Of a stretch of DNA of 64,000 nt, positions 56,070 to 64,000 are shown one piece after another; the first letter of the stretch is position 1, and each line of letters starts with the position of its first letter. Where the stretch lies: contig OW203763.1 of NCBI GenBank assembly GCA_934045905.1, positions 41,316,672 to 41,380,671 on the forward strand. The letters run 5' to 3'. The notes under the pieces are model-generated. The model ran no database searches. It saw only the letters and a program-made list of their open reading frames with translations, and was not told where the DNA came from. The DNA comes from Leuctra nigra (Eukaryota; Arthropoda; Insecta; Plecoptera; Leuctridae). Both the position numbers and the translations under genes were made by a program.

Positions 56070-56673
56070 GAGCGAGCGAAGCGAGCTTCTTCTTTTGGCT
56101 CTTTTGGCACATACATCTGTTTTTTTTGTATCTTTTCTGTTACCTGAGGGTATACAGGGCAGAGTTTTTCTTCGATCGAGCTGAAATTTTGCACACATGT
56201 AAAACCAACCTTCTCTGTTTGCAGGCCCTAATTTTTTTGAAATCCAATCATTGGTTAAAATTTAATAAAATATCTCCTGATAGGCTGAAAAATGAAAACG
56301 GTCTTCGATATTTCTGATCAAACTCATATTTTGCATGATCATTAAGACCAACATTGTCTATTATTTTACAAAATGTCATCCCAATCAGTTAAGGACGTAT
56401 GAACTTATTGAAATTTTTAATACCTGTCAGTAATGAAGTATCGAAATGAATGTTTTCCAGTGCCAATTGAATTGAATCTGATTTGCTATATTTACCAGGG
56501 TGCTTCGATGCTATTTTCAAGTTTCGATGATAATATATACTTTTATGTTGAGTGATCATATTTCAATTCATTATGGATGTATATGTTTTCTGTGCGTTGT
56601 GTACGCATTTCCGGTTCGAGAATTTGCACGTACCCGTGCTCGCTCGTCAACGCGTTACACTGAGCGTTTTCCC
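56070..56673 (+). mobile_element. Helentron/HINE-like element, copy E2
   Basis: Same family as E1, with one internal module instead of two. Left end GAGCGAGCGAAGCGAGCTTC, right end CTCGCTCGTCAACGCGTTAC then GAGCGTTTTCC. The gap between E1 and E2 (56027-56069) and the sequence after E2 look like LINE C 3'UTR, which ends at about 56868. Confidence 0.55.
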
Positions 56674-57356
56674 TGTTTTATAATACTATAATGTGTGTTT
56701 TTTCCTTTTTTCTTATAGATTTGTTTGGAACTCTGTGAATGCGTTCTATTGTACTGTTTTTATTTGTTTGAATCATCTCCACAGATGAGCTACTTGTAGC
56801 TTTGTGGAATTATGTATTTGTATTATTTTTTAGTTATCAATAAAGGAGTTTCAAAAAAAAATTGTCGCTGACCTCAATTATAAATATGATGTGAAAGTAA
56901 TTGAAAGTAACCTCTCTGATAATTTTTCTCAACTTATATCAGTCAATATAAAGGCGTCCACAATGATTCGATGTGGGTTCATAAACGTCAGTTCAATAAG
57001 ACAAATCGTATCATATTTAATGACATTTTGGCTGATACAAATTGGGACAAAGCTTACACTACTTTAAGTGCTAATGACAAATTGAAATGAGTGTTTCCCA
57101 AAAAAGCGAGTTCGTATAAACAAAAAGTACTTGCCTCAATCATGGATAACATCAGGTATAAAAGCATCTAGATTAAATTTAAAATCCTTATATCCTTATA
57201 TAAATTAAAGAGTCATTTTAACCATTCTTTTTTGACTAACTATTATTAAGTATATAAGAAGCAATATGATAGAATTATAAAGGCGGCAAAAGGCAAAGTA
57301 TTTATTGTAAAATAAATAGTAGTTATAATAAATCTAAAACTACATGGAATATTATT

Positions 57357-57406
57357 GAGCGAGCGAAGCGAGCGTCTCCTTTTGACTCTTTTGACACGGA
57401 CCTCTG

Positions 57407-57440
<34 letters not shown>

Positions 57441-58192
57441 GGCTGCTATCTGGAGCAATAGAAGTCGCACCGTTTCACCTATCGATCTGAAATTTTGCAC
57501 ACATGTAGAGACAACCTTTTCTGTTTGCTGACCCAAATTTTTTTTGAAATCCATTGATTGGTTAAAATTTAAATAAACATCTCCTGATAGGCTGAAAAAT
57601 GAAAATGGTCTTCGACAAATGTGATCAACCTTATATTTTGCATGGTCATTAAGACCAACATTGTCTCTTATTTTACAAATTTTCAGCCAAATCCTCCCAT
57701 TGGTTAAAAATTAAAAAAATATTTCATGTGCTTTTTGAAATTTAAACCAGAACTGTATGACCGATCAACTTAAAAATTTGCATGGTCATTGGGTTCAACA
57801 TTATCAGTATTTTTGACAATTTTCAGACTAAACTGTGTTTAAATTCAAAAGTTATTGACAGTTTACGGATATTTTGCGTGTTGGCTGTCATATTTCTCTA
57901 ATTTCACATTTCACGGCATCTTCGAATCTTCAGTTCAAGGTTGTTAGAGCAGAAACTTTCAAACGTATATGAAACTGATGACCGTTTAAAACGAGATCCT
58001 GTGATTTTTGAAAATTAACAAGGAATCGTTCAATCCCAAAGGTTTAATCGATCAACTTAAGTTAAAACATTGCGTGGTTATTGGGACCAATATTTTAGGA
58101 ATTGGGACATTTTCGATAAACAGAATTTCGGTTCGAGGTGTTGCGCGTATCCGTGCTCGCTCATCAACGCGTTACTCAGAGCGTTTTCCTAG
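57357..58192 (+). mobile_element. Helentron/HINE-like element, copy E3
   Basis: Left end GAGCGAGCGAAGCGAGCG, a run of about 32 T at 57403-57434, internal modules with GAAATTTTGCACACATGTAG, and right end GCTCGCTCATCAACGCG, then GAGCGTTTTCCTAG. It splits LINE F right after TTWNII. Confidence 0.55.
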
Positions 58193-58199
58193 TACATCA

Positions 58200-59403
58200 T
58201 CATACCAGTAAAGTTTCATGCCAGAAGATAAATAAAGCTATCAAGATAAAGAGTGAAAATGGAGATAATATTATTAAGGATCAACTTCTTGTAGCAGAAG
58301 AATTCAATAGGTATTTCTCGACTATTGTAACAAACCTAACTCAGAATACTCCTATTAATGATTCAGACCATGATTCAGACATACAAAAATATCTTGCAAA
58401 AATGAAGTTTGAGAGATGCAATTCTATATTTTTCTTTCCAACAATGGCCTCAGACATCATCAAAGTTGTACCGAGTTAAAAAAATAAATGTTCTACTGGT
58501 GTGGATGATATTTCGGTTTCCTTGATCAAGAAATGTATTAATGTTTCCACTTTCCGGATAGGCTCAAAATTGCTAAAATAATACCGTTATATAAGAAAAG
58601 TGATAAGCTTCAATTAGGTAATTATCGACTAATTTCTCTGCTCCCAGCCTTTTCGAAAATTTTCGAAGAGATTACTTGTCGAAATACACTTTTTTTGGTC
58701 AAGTTTAGCATTTTATCTGATCGTCAAAATGGTTTTAGACAAAATAGATCTACTAGTTCCACAATTCACAATTGTATGCAACTGATAACGGATGCGCTTG
58801 TTAATTATGAGCACCAGTTAGGTGTATTTTGCGACTTGACTAAAGCGTTCTCTTGCGTTGACCATAAAATATTAATAACTGAACATAATCATTATGGTTT
58901 CCAGGGAAATACACTGCACCTAATGGAATCATATCTAACTGATAGATCTCGTATCACTGAAATAAAGTCTTTTGATGATGAAAATATGGAAAGTATTTAT
59001 GCGTCTAAACCGGCGAATATCACTTGCGGGGTACTGCAAGGCTCGATTTTAGGTCTACTGTTGTTCATCATATTCAAAATGACCTTCCGTTTAGCATTGA
59101 TAACTCAGAGCTTTTTGCAGATGACACCAGCATACTCATCAAAGAGTCTACTTTTGAAAAACTTATAGATAGCGCCGAAAAAAGTATCATAGAAACAAGT
59201 ATTTGGCTTAAAACGAACAAATTAATCTTAAACACCGACAAAACAAATTTCATACAATTTTATACAACGCAGAAAAGCAAAAGTAATAGGGTTACTTCAG
59301 TAAAAAATACATTGAATATGACGAATATTTTATCAGTTTGTCATACAAAATTTTTAGGTTTGACCATTGATGAGAATTTAAGCTGGTCGCGACATTGCAG
59401 TAG
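58200..59403 (+). pseudogene. LINE F reverse transcriptase
   Basis: Connector INKAIKIKSENGDNI and EEFNRYFSTIVTNL come first. After stops and frameshifts the RT reads LSDRQNGFRQNRSTSSTIHN, LGVFCDLTKAFSCVDHKIL, CGVLQGSILGLLLF and, after a frameshift near 59070, LFADDTSILIKEST at about 59110 (catalytic pair). It continues NTDKTNFIQFYTTQ and FLGLTIDENLSWSRHC. At 59404 another sequence is inserted. Confidence 0.75.
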
Positions 59404-60285
59404 GAGTGAAGTAGGAGTGCAAAGGAAGAGGAGTGGAAATGTTCAGAGAGACACCAAAGGCCAACAAGTGGATTTACACCAAGGAGGGGCTGTCATCATC
59501 ACAGTGGACTAACTGTATCAAGATGTCTGTCAACCTCGCCGCTGTTCGTGCCGTTCCAGGCAGAAGCTTCGAGAGCACCCGTTGCCGTCAACCTGACTAC
59601 GCGGAGTATGAAACCCTACCCCATGTTCTCGGGGCCTGCCGGAAAGGTGAACTGCTGCGTAACAACAGACAATATGCAGTGAGGACGCTGCTGGCTGACG
59701 CATTTCGCCAACGTCACTGGGAGGTGCATGAAGAGATTGCATGCGTCTCTGAAACTGGTTCTTCCAAGAGAGTTGACATCATCGCGATCAGAAAAGACAA
59801 GCAAAAAGTTCTCATACTTGACCCTACAATTCGCTTTGAGCTTGGACGAAATCAGGCGGATGATGTTAATGACGAGAAGAAGAGCCACTACGTTCCGTGC
59901 ATCCCAGATCTTGCCAAGAGATATAACATTGATAAAAAATATTGGACTGTGGTTGGCTTACTCTTGGGAGCTCGTTCAGCAATTCCGAAGTTTTTTTATA
60001 GACTTTATCAAATCATATTCCATTTCATGTTCAATAGTTGATCAATTAGTTTTATCTATGCTTAAAGATTCCAATAGCATACTTCATAATCATCTTTATA
60101 ATAATTAGTATTAATTCAAAGATTTCTTACTTAATGATTCACTTTGTAAATTCTAATATTATATATTCTTAACCATAAGTATTACTATTACGTATATTAA
60201 GCTGGATCCCGGAAGTCACCCATATTGTGTGGTCAGCTGTCATTTTATTTATTTCAATAAAGTGAATTTTTCTCTAGCAAATTAA
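59404..60285 (+). mobile_element. R2-like LINE tail inserted in LINE F
   Basis: The frame at 59433-60000 matches the C-terminus of R2/NeSL-type retrotransposons: a C-x-C/H-x-C-like region (ETLPHVLGACRKGELLRNN) followed by a PD-(D/E)XK-type block (SKRVDIIAIRKDK, then VLILDPTIRFELG) and VVGLLLGARSAIPKFF. This is a restriction-like endonuclease domain unlike the AP endonuclease of the host LINE. The copy is 5'-truncated; a likely 3'UTR runs to TTTCAATAAAGTGAATTTTT at about 60270. LINE F coding resumes at about 60287 with KLNSACFAIRTIKSL. No duplication was found. Confidence 0.68.
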
Positions 60286-60286
60286 A

Positions 60287-61030
60287 TTCGGCGTGCTTTG
60301 CTATCAGAACTATTAAATCATTATCTGACATAAAAACTGCTAAATAGTCTATCACTCTAACTTTGAAACACACCTCCGGTATGGCATTGAATTTTTGGGA
60401 TTATCCCCACATGCCCACAAGTTATTAATCATTCAAAAGAGAACTCTCCGATCAATGTGTGGGGCTAGGACCAAGGACAATGTCATACCACATTGTAAGG
60501 AGCTCTTCCAAGTACACAATATTTTTACATTTTATTGCCTTTACTTACTAGAAGCAATTTCATTAATCAAACGTAAGATCACCACACAGGTTTTTAGTAA
60601 TTCCGTTCATAATTATGATACTCGAAATAATGATAATATTCATACCAAAGGATATAATCTGTCTATTTCTCAAAAAAAACTCAACGTATGTACACTCGGC
60701 CAAACAAAAATTGAACATTGAACAAATTTGAATAACTGCTGGTCATGTCCCACAACCAATCAAAGCTTGTTATTATCATTGAAATGTGAGGTCACCTACT
60801 AGAGTGAGACAATGAGATCGCTTAGACTGACTTCTGATGGTTCGATCTTACATTTATCAGCCTATCGGATTTATTGAACGTTCAATTTTTGTTTGGCCAA
60901 GTGTACATAAATGCAAAATTTTACAATAGAGTACCAATTAGAATTAAAACTATAGAAAATTTAAGCACTTTAAATTAAGCATTACAATGAACTCAAAACT
61001 TTATTAACCAAGAAAGCTTACTACTCAATT
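60287..61030 (+). pseudogene. LINE F RT C-terminal region
   Basis: It reads FAIRTIKSLSDIKTAK, a stop, and then GLSPHAHKLLIIQKRTLRSM, PHCKELFQVHNIFTFYCLYL and NYDTRNNDNIHTKGYNLSI, before the MITE at 60693. After the MITE comes NAKFYNRVPIRIKTIENL. Joined, this is the usual C-terminal domain of CR1/L2-like RTs. Confidence 0.75.
60693..60903. mobile_element. 211-bp TA-flanked MITE, copy 2
   Basis: Inverted ends CACTCGGCCAAACAAAAATT and, as right complement, CACTTGGCCAAACAAAAATT. TA flanks it at 60691-60692 and 60904-60905. Interior blocks TTGTTATTATCATTGAAAT and TCACCTACTAGAG match the MITE at 6957-7165, and the length is nearly the same, while the terminal repeats differ in their inner half. 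Confidence 0.85.
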
Positions 61031-61229
61031 AATGAATCTATAGAGGAGAGGATATATCTTTATTGTATATCTTGAATTGTTATTGTAATTTTTTTATTGT
61101 TGGACTATTTAAATAGATATTGTAAATACATTTTTAGTTATTAGTGTTTTTGTAATTGTGTAATGTATATTTTGTACTGTACCTGTACAAACCTGTACTG
61201 TACCTGCCGAAACGAGTGCCGAGTGCATT

Positions 61230-61400
61230 GCGTTTTTTCGATTTAATAGTTTTGGCATAGAGATTTTGCATTTTTATCATGATTAAGTAAATCGAGTTTG
61301 GGACTAAGAAATTGACACATTTATGTAAAAAGAACTATAACTAACTACTAGGTAACTAATTTGCAGACAATTTTATTTAGGGGACGCGCTTATCATCGCC
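61230..61400. other. Spacer, no gene seen
   Basis: A short AT-rich stretch between the LINE F 3'UTR and the hAT remnant. Nothing is recognisable. Confidence 0.3.
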
Positions 61401-61459
61401 CACTCCTGGGTTCATAAGCCGTGTGAAAGTGTTATTGTTGATGATATAGTGAAATATTA

Positions 61460-62720
61460 TTTTCTCAGATTGTTCACTTATCGCAACTTTCAAAGCTGGA
61501 TAGTGCAAAGAAGAGGAAGGCCACTGAAGAAACCGAAGGCTCCGAGAGAGAAAAGCGACAAGCTTCCATGCTGGATTTTCAAAGTGGGAGGCCTGTTTCC
61601 CCAGCTGTCTGACCCACTCTTGGTTCATTTTTCTTGTAAAAGATTTGCACCCCTATTCTATTGTCGAAGCCATAGAATTCAGAGATATGATGAAGGGAGC
61701 AGCACCAGACAAAAAAAATCATGTGCAGGTCGACCTTGATAATCAGAATACAGAAAGGTGTCAATGATCTAACCACCAAGTTGTACGACATAACATTAAA
61801 AGTAAGATTATGTCGCAACGAACGCACACAGCTGTAAGATATTTAAATGGTATGCTTAGCGATTTGATTTAAACAACGCTGAGCTTTTGACAACAATGTG
61901 GGAATTTACTTATAATAACGTATTGTTCTAGGAGCTATCTCGGTGCAACTATCCATTGGCTGGATGCTGCAACTCTTGCCCGAAAGATGACCGTATTAGC
62001 CTGACGACGCGTTGTTGGGTCGCAGACGTATGACGATTTGGGGACAATTATGTCTGATGTATATAAGCAGTACAGCATCCACAACAAGGTTATTGCCACC
62101 ACAACGGACAATTGTGCAAATTTCGTCAAAGCTTTTCGGTATGTGTTCTTCAACAATTGTGTTAATACAAATTATTATTATATACTTATTTATTGTTTTG
62201 TTTTAGTATTTGGGTTGACTGTTGCTGTAACATTTTTTTTTATTTTCACAGCGTCCACGGCCAACCGGAACCAGAATCGGACGACAAAGATAAGGAAAAG
62301 GATGACGACTAGGAAGAAGCAGATGCAGAGTTCGAGGAAATTGATTCGATTTTGGCCGATAGGTTGGATTCGGTAGAGATTGTTCTTCCCCCCCTCCCTC
62401 ACCCACCAAAGATGTGAAGCACACACAATGAACTTCATCGCCACGAAGGATTCGGAGAAAGCGTACCTGGACAAAACTGACAATAGGGAGGCCAGATCAA
62501 CTCTAGCGCTGTGCTAGGGCCTGTGGAACAAGCAGAACACCAGCGGTCCACATGGGGATTGGATTAAGAACATTATAGGAATCTATTTAATCACCAAACG
62601 CAACGAGGTGGAACTCAAGAGATCTGCAAACCTCTAGTCGCAGCAATAGTAGCTGGGATTGACAAGCGCTTCTCTGAGCAGTGTTTCCATCGAGACTTTG
62701 AGCTTGTCAGGCGTCAACGG
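61460..62720 (+). pseudogene. hAT-superfamily transposase remnant, three exons
   Basis: Exon 1 (to about 61835) has KKRKATEETEGSEREKR, VKDLHPYSIVEAIEFRDMMK and, after a frameshift in an A-run near 61715, STLIIRIQKGVNDLTTKLYD. Exon 2 (61932-62138) follows a TTCTAG acceptor: YLGATIHWLDAATLARK, GSQTYDDLGTIM, TTTDNCANFVKAFR. It has a TGA at 62002-62004. A 113-bp intron (62139-62251, GTATGT to CACAG) joins in phase to VHGQPEPESDDKD. A TAG follows at 62310-62312, then LPPPPTHQRCEAHTMNFIA and CQGLWNKQ-like sequence. The motif set is typical of hAT transposases. The dimerisation domain is absent. Confidence 0.75.
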
Positions 62721-62949
62721 CCATTCATTTTATAATTTATTTTAATAATTTCATTTCGATTTTAGGTCGGTGTATGTCGTCGTTGTCAAAGCGTTTCTTT
62801 ACATGTCTTTTTGAAGGATTTACTTGTTGCTACATGTAGGTATTTGTTATTATTAGGTTTTTACGGAATTTCTATAAGTTTTGATGGTAAGTTTTATATT
62901 CATTCATTATAAAATGGCGGCTGAGTGACAGTGCATGTGTTTCTACTCC

Positions 62950-63190
62950 CCAGGTAACACGGGAGGTCCTATGGAGGTCCTGAATTTAGGACCATCCCTC
63001 GCAGTGAGGGAGATCCTAATGGACCTCCATAGTACCTCGCAAATTGGGATGTAAAGACAGATGTCAGAGCGGCCATTTTATCCTTTTTTGGGATATCCAT
63101 GGGACCTCCACTCCGTAGTACCTCGCAAATTGGGAGGTAAAGACAGATGTCAGAGCGGCCATTTTTATCCTTTTTTGGGATGGGACCTCA
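62950..63190. repeat. Direct and inverted short repeats around GGAGGTCC
   Basis: Two direct units of about 85 bp start GTACCTCGCAAATTGGGA at about 63031 and 63118, each followed by GTAAAGACAGATGTCAGAGC and GGCCATTTT. Before them, TATGGAGGTCC (about 62970) and GGACCTCCATA (about 63020) form an inverted pair around AGGACCATCCCTCGCAGTGA. It may be the end of a small DNA element; no duplication or partner end was found. Confidence 0.55.
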
Positions 63191-64000
63191 ATAAGATATT
63201 CTACCGTAGTGGTATATTAAAGTCGACTTTCATATAATAATGTTTTTACAATAAAAATATGAAATATACACAATTTTACACGGTTGAATTTTCGATATGT
63301 GGTTTGTGCACATTTATCGTACTATGTTGTACCTACGCTATTTATAAATGATATTTTTGCAATTAGTTATTGTTTTGACTTTGGACAATCAAGTGCAGCA
63401 TTTCCGATTCCGGTCCGCGAACTATCTACTACCTTAGTCGCCATTTCTAATGTTTCATGTGAGAGTTGTTTTTCTATATTTTTATCATCAATCAACGGCA
63501 GATAGTGCAGCTTAAACGTAAGTATAACATACTTTTATTGCATCATATAATATGATAAACGTTTGTGGATATAAATTGCTTTGCTTAGTTTCTTTTATTT
63601 AAGATATCCGATTTTATCAAATGTTACACTACATAACCCTAAAAATGTACAGGTCTGTTCCTTGTTTTGGAAGATTTTACGGTCAGGGACACTCTTCGTC
63701 TATTACTATAGCTTTGCAGTTTTTATTTAAAAATTTTCCATTAATTAGGTAGGTAGGTACCTACTAAACTGGGTTCGATATTTTCAAATGTAAAGACCTT
63801 TTTAGTAAGTACTACATTGTATAGAGTGATTTCACAGTCACGATGTTAATTCATAATTGGAAATATATCTCCTTAAATGATCATTCTAAACTGGTTTATG
63901 AGTAAGGATCAGTGTTGCCTATTCACACATATAATTTGTTTAAATATCTTTCTTGCACAACTTTATCTAAACTACGAAAACAATCGCCCTAAACACACGC
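63190..64000. other. No gene seen
   Basis: AT-rich sequence. The frame at 63284-63505 lacks a start context or domain. A short TAGGTAGGTAGGTACC run lies at about 63747-63763. No RNA gene or regulatory site can be supported. Confidence 0.35.

Larger units (their letters stand above)
44270..56868 (+). mobile_element. LINE C, CR1-like LINE carrying a foldback MITE, a long-TIR element and two Helentron-like copies
   Basis: Pieces in order: ORF1 C-terminus (about 44290-44612), endonuclease (44740-45780 with an insertion), RT (about 45810-46632), the 7.9-kb TIR element, RT C-terminal part (54573-55092), and a 3'UTR. The 3'UTR is split by elements at 55219-56026 and 56070-56673 and ends with AATAAAGGAGTTTC and an A-run at about 56868. 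Removing the insertions makes one coherent LINE copy. Confidence 0.75.
56862..61220 (+). mobile_element. LINE F, CR1-like LINE with three insertions
   Basis: It starts inside the endonuclease (LSDNFSQLISV at about 56915), then a connector (KAAKGK, SKTTWNII), Helentron-like copy E3 (57357-58192), RT (58200-59400), an R2-like fragment with flanking sequence (59404-60285), the RT C-terminal part (60290-61000) with a TA-flanked MITE (60693-60903), and a 3'UTR to about 61220. All parts are on the plus strand and follow one another in LINE order. Confidence 0.72.

Noticed and set aside
55786..56184. 132-codon frame spanning two Helentron-like copies (also 56500-56691 and 58008-58211)
   Set aside because: It crosses the end of one repeat and the start of another and has no domain; the shared peptide comes from the repeat terminus.

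Overview
The window reads as repeat-dense, intron-bearing animal DNA. There are no bacterial signatures, no rRNA or tRNA gene was recognised, and no intact host gene was found. Almost everything that can be read is transposable-element sequence of invertebrate type: CR1/L2/Jockey-like and RTE-like LINEs, an R2-like LINE tail, two Ty3/Gypsy LTR elements, and piggyBac, hAT, Mutator-like and Kolobok-like remnants. There are also several MITE families and one very large inverted-repeat element. The Gypsy-2 primer site is an exact complement of an arthropod-style tRNA-Lys 3' end (comparison from memory), so an arthropod or related invertebrate is plausible; the species cannot be named.

Layout. 1-900 holds degenerate modules with TGACGTCA. 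1213-3035 is a 5'-truncated minus-strand LINE. 3302-7380 is an RTE-like LINE carrying a 698-bp TTAA element and a 209-bp TA-flanked MITE. 7389-8060 holds a MITE and a minus-strand THAP exon. 9364-13489 is a deleted Gypsy element with its TSD intact, itself hit by a LINE fragment and by a ~450-bp retroposed repeat (called R450 here). 14344-16167 is LINE ORF1 debris with a minisatellite. 16806-18292 is an almost open RTE-like RT. 18700-20115 is a Mutator-like transposase with a recognisable intron. 20160-28480 holds two related LINEs, the second split by a piggyBac remnant, a Helentron-like element and an R450 copy. 28878-30443 holds a YqaJ nuclease remnant and a coiled-coil ORF. 31797-44260 is one LINE whose ORF1 minisatellite was hit by Gypsy-2 and by L2-like LINEs. 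44270-56868 is another LINE carrying a 384-bp foldback element, a 7.9-kb long-TIR element and two Helentron-like copies. 56862-61220 is a further LINE with three insertions. 61400-62720 is a hAT remnant.

The main candidate for something undescribed is the 7.9-kb element at 46635-54572. It has ~1.1-kb terminal inverted repeats, each built from three ~303-bp units, around one decayed ~1,490-codon gene. I recognise the protein, from memory, as belonging to an abundant metazoan group usually annotated only as uncharacterized. The element interrupts a LINE and has TA on both sides, so the protein is probably the transposase, or part of the mobility machinery, of a DNA transposon lineage.

Several insertions can be removed on paper to restore the host reading frame exactly (4169-4866, 6957-7165, 45333-45716), which fixes their ends and target-site duplications firmly. 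The genes do not form a host pathway. They are layers of selfish elements, nested up to four deep.
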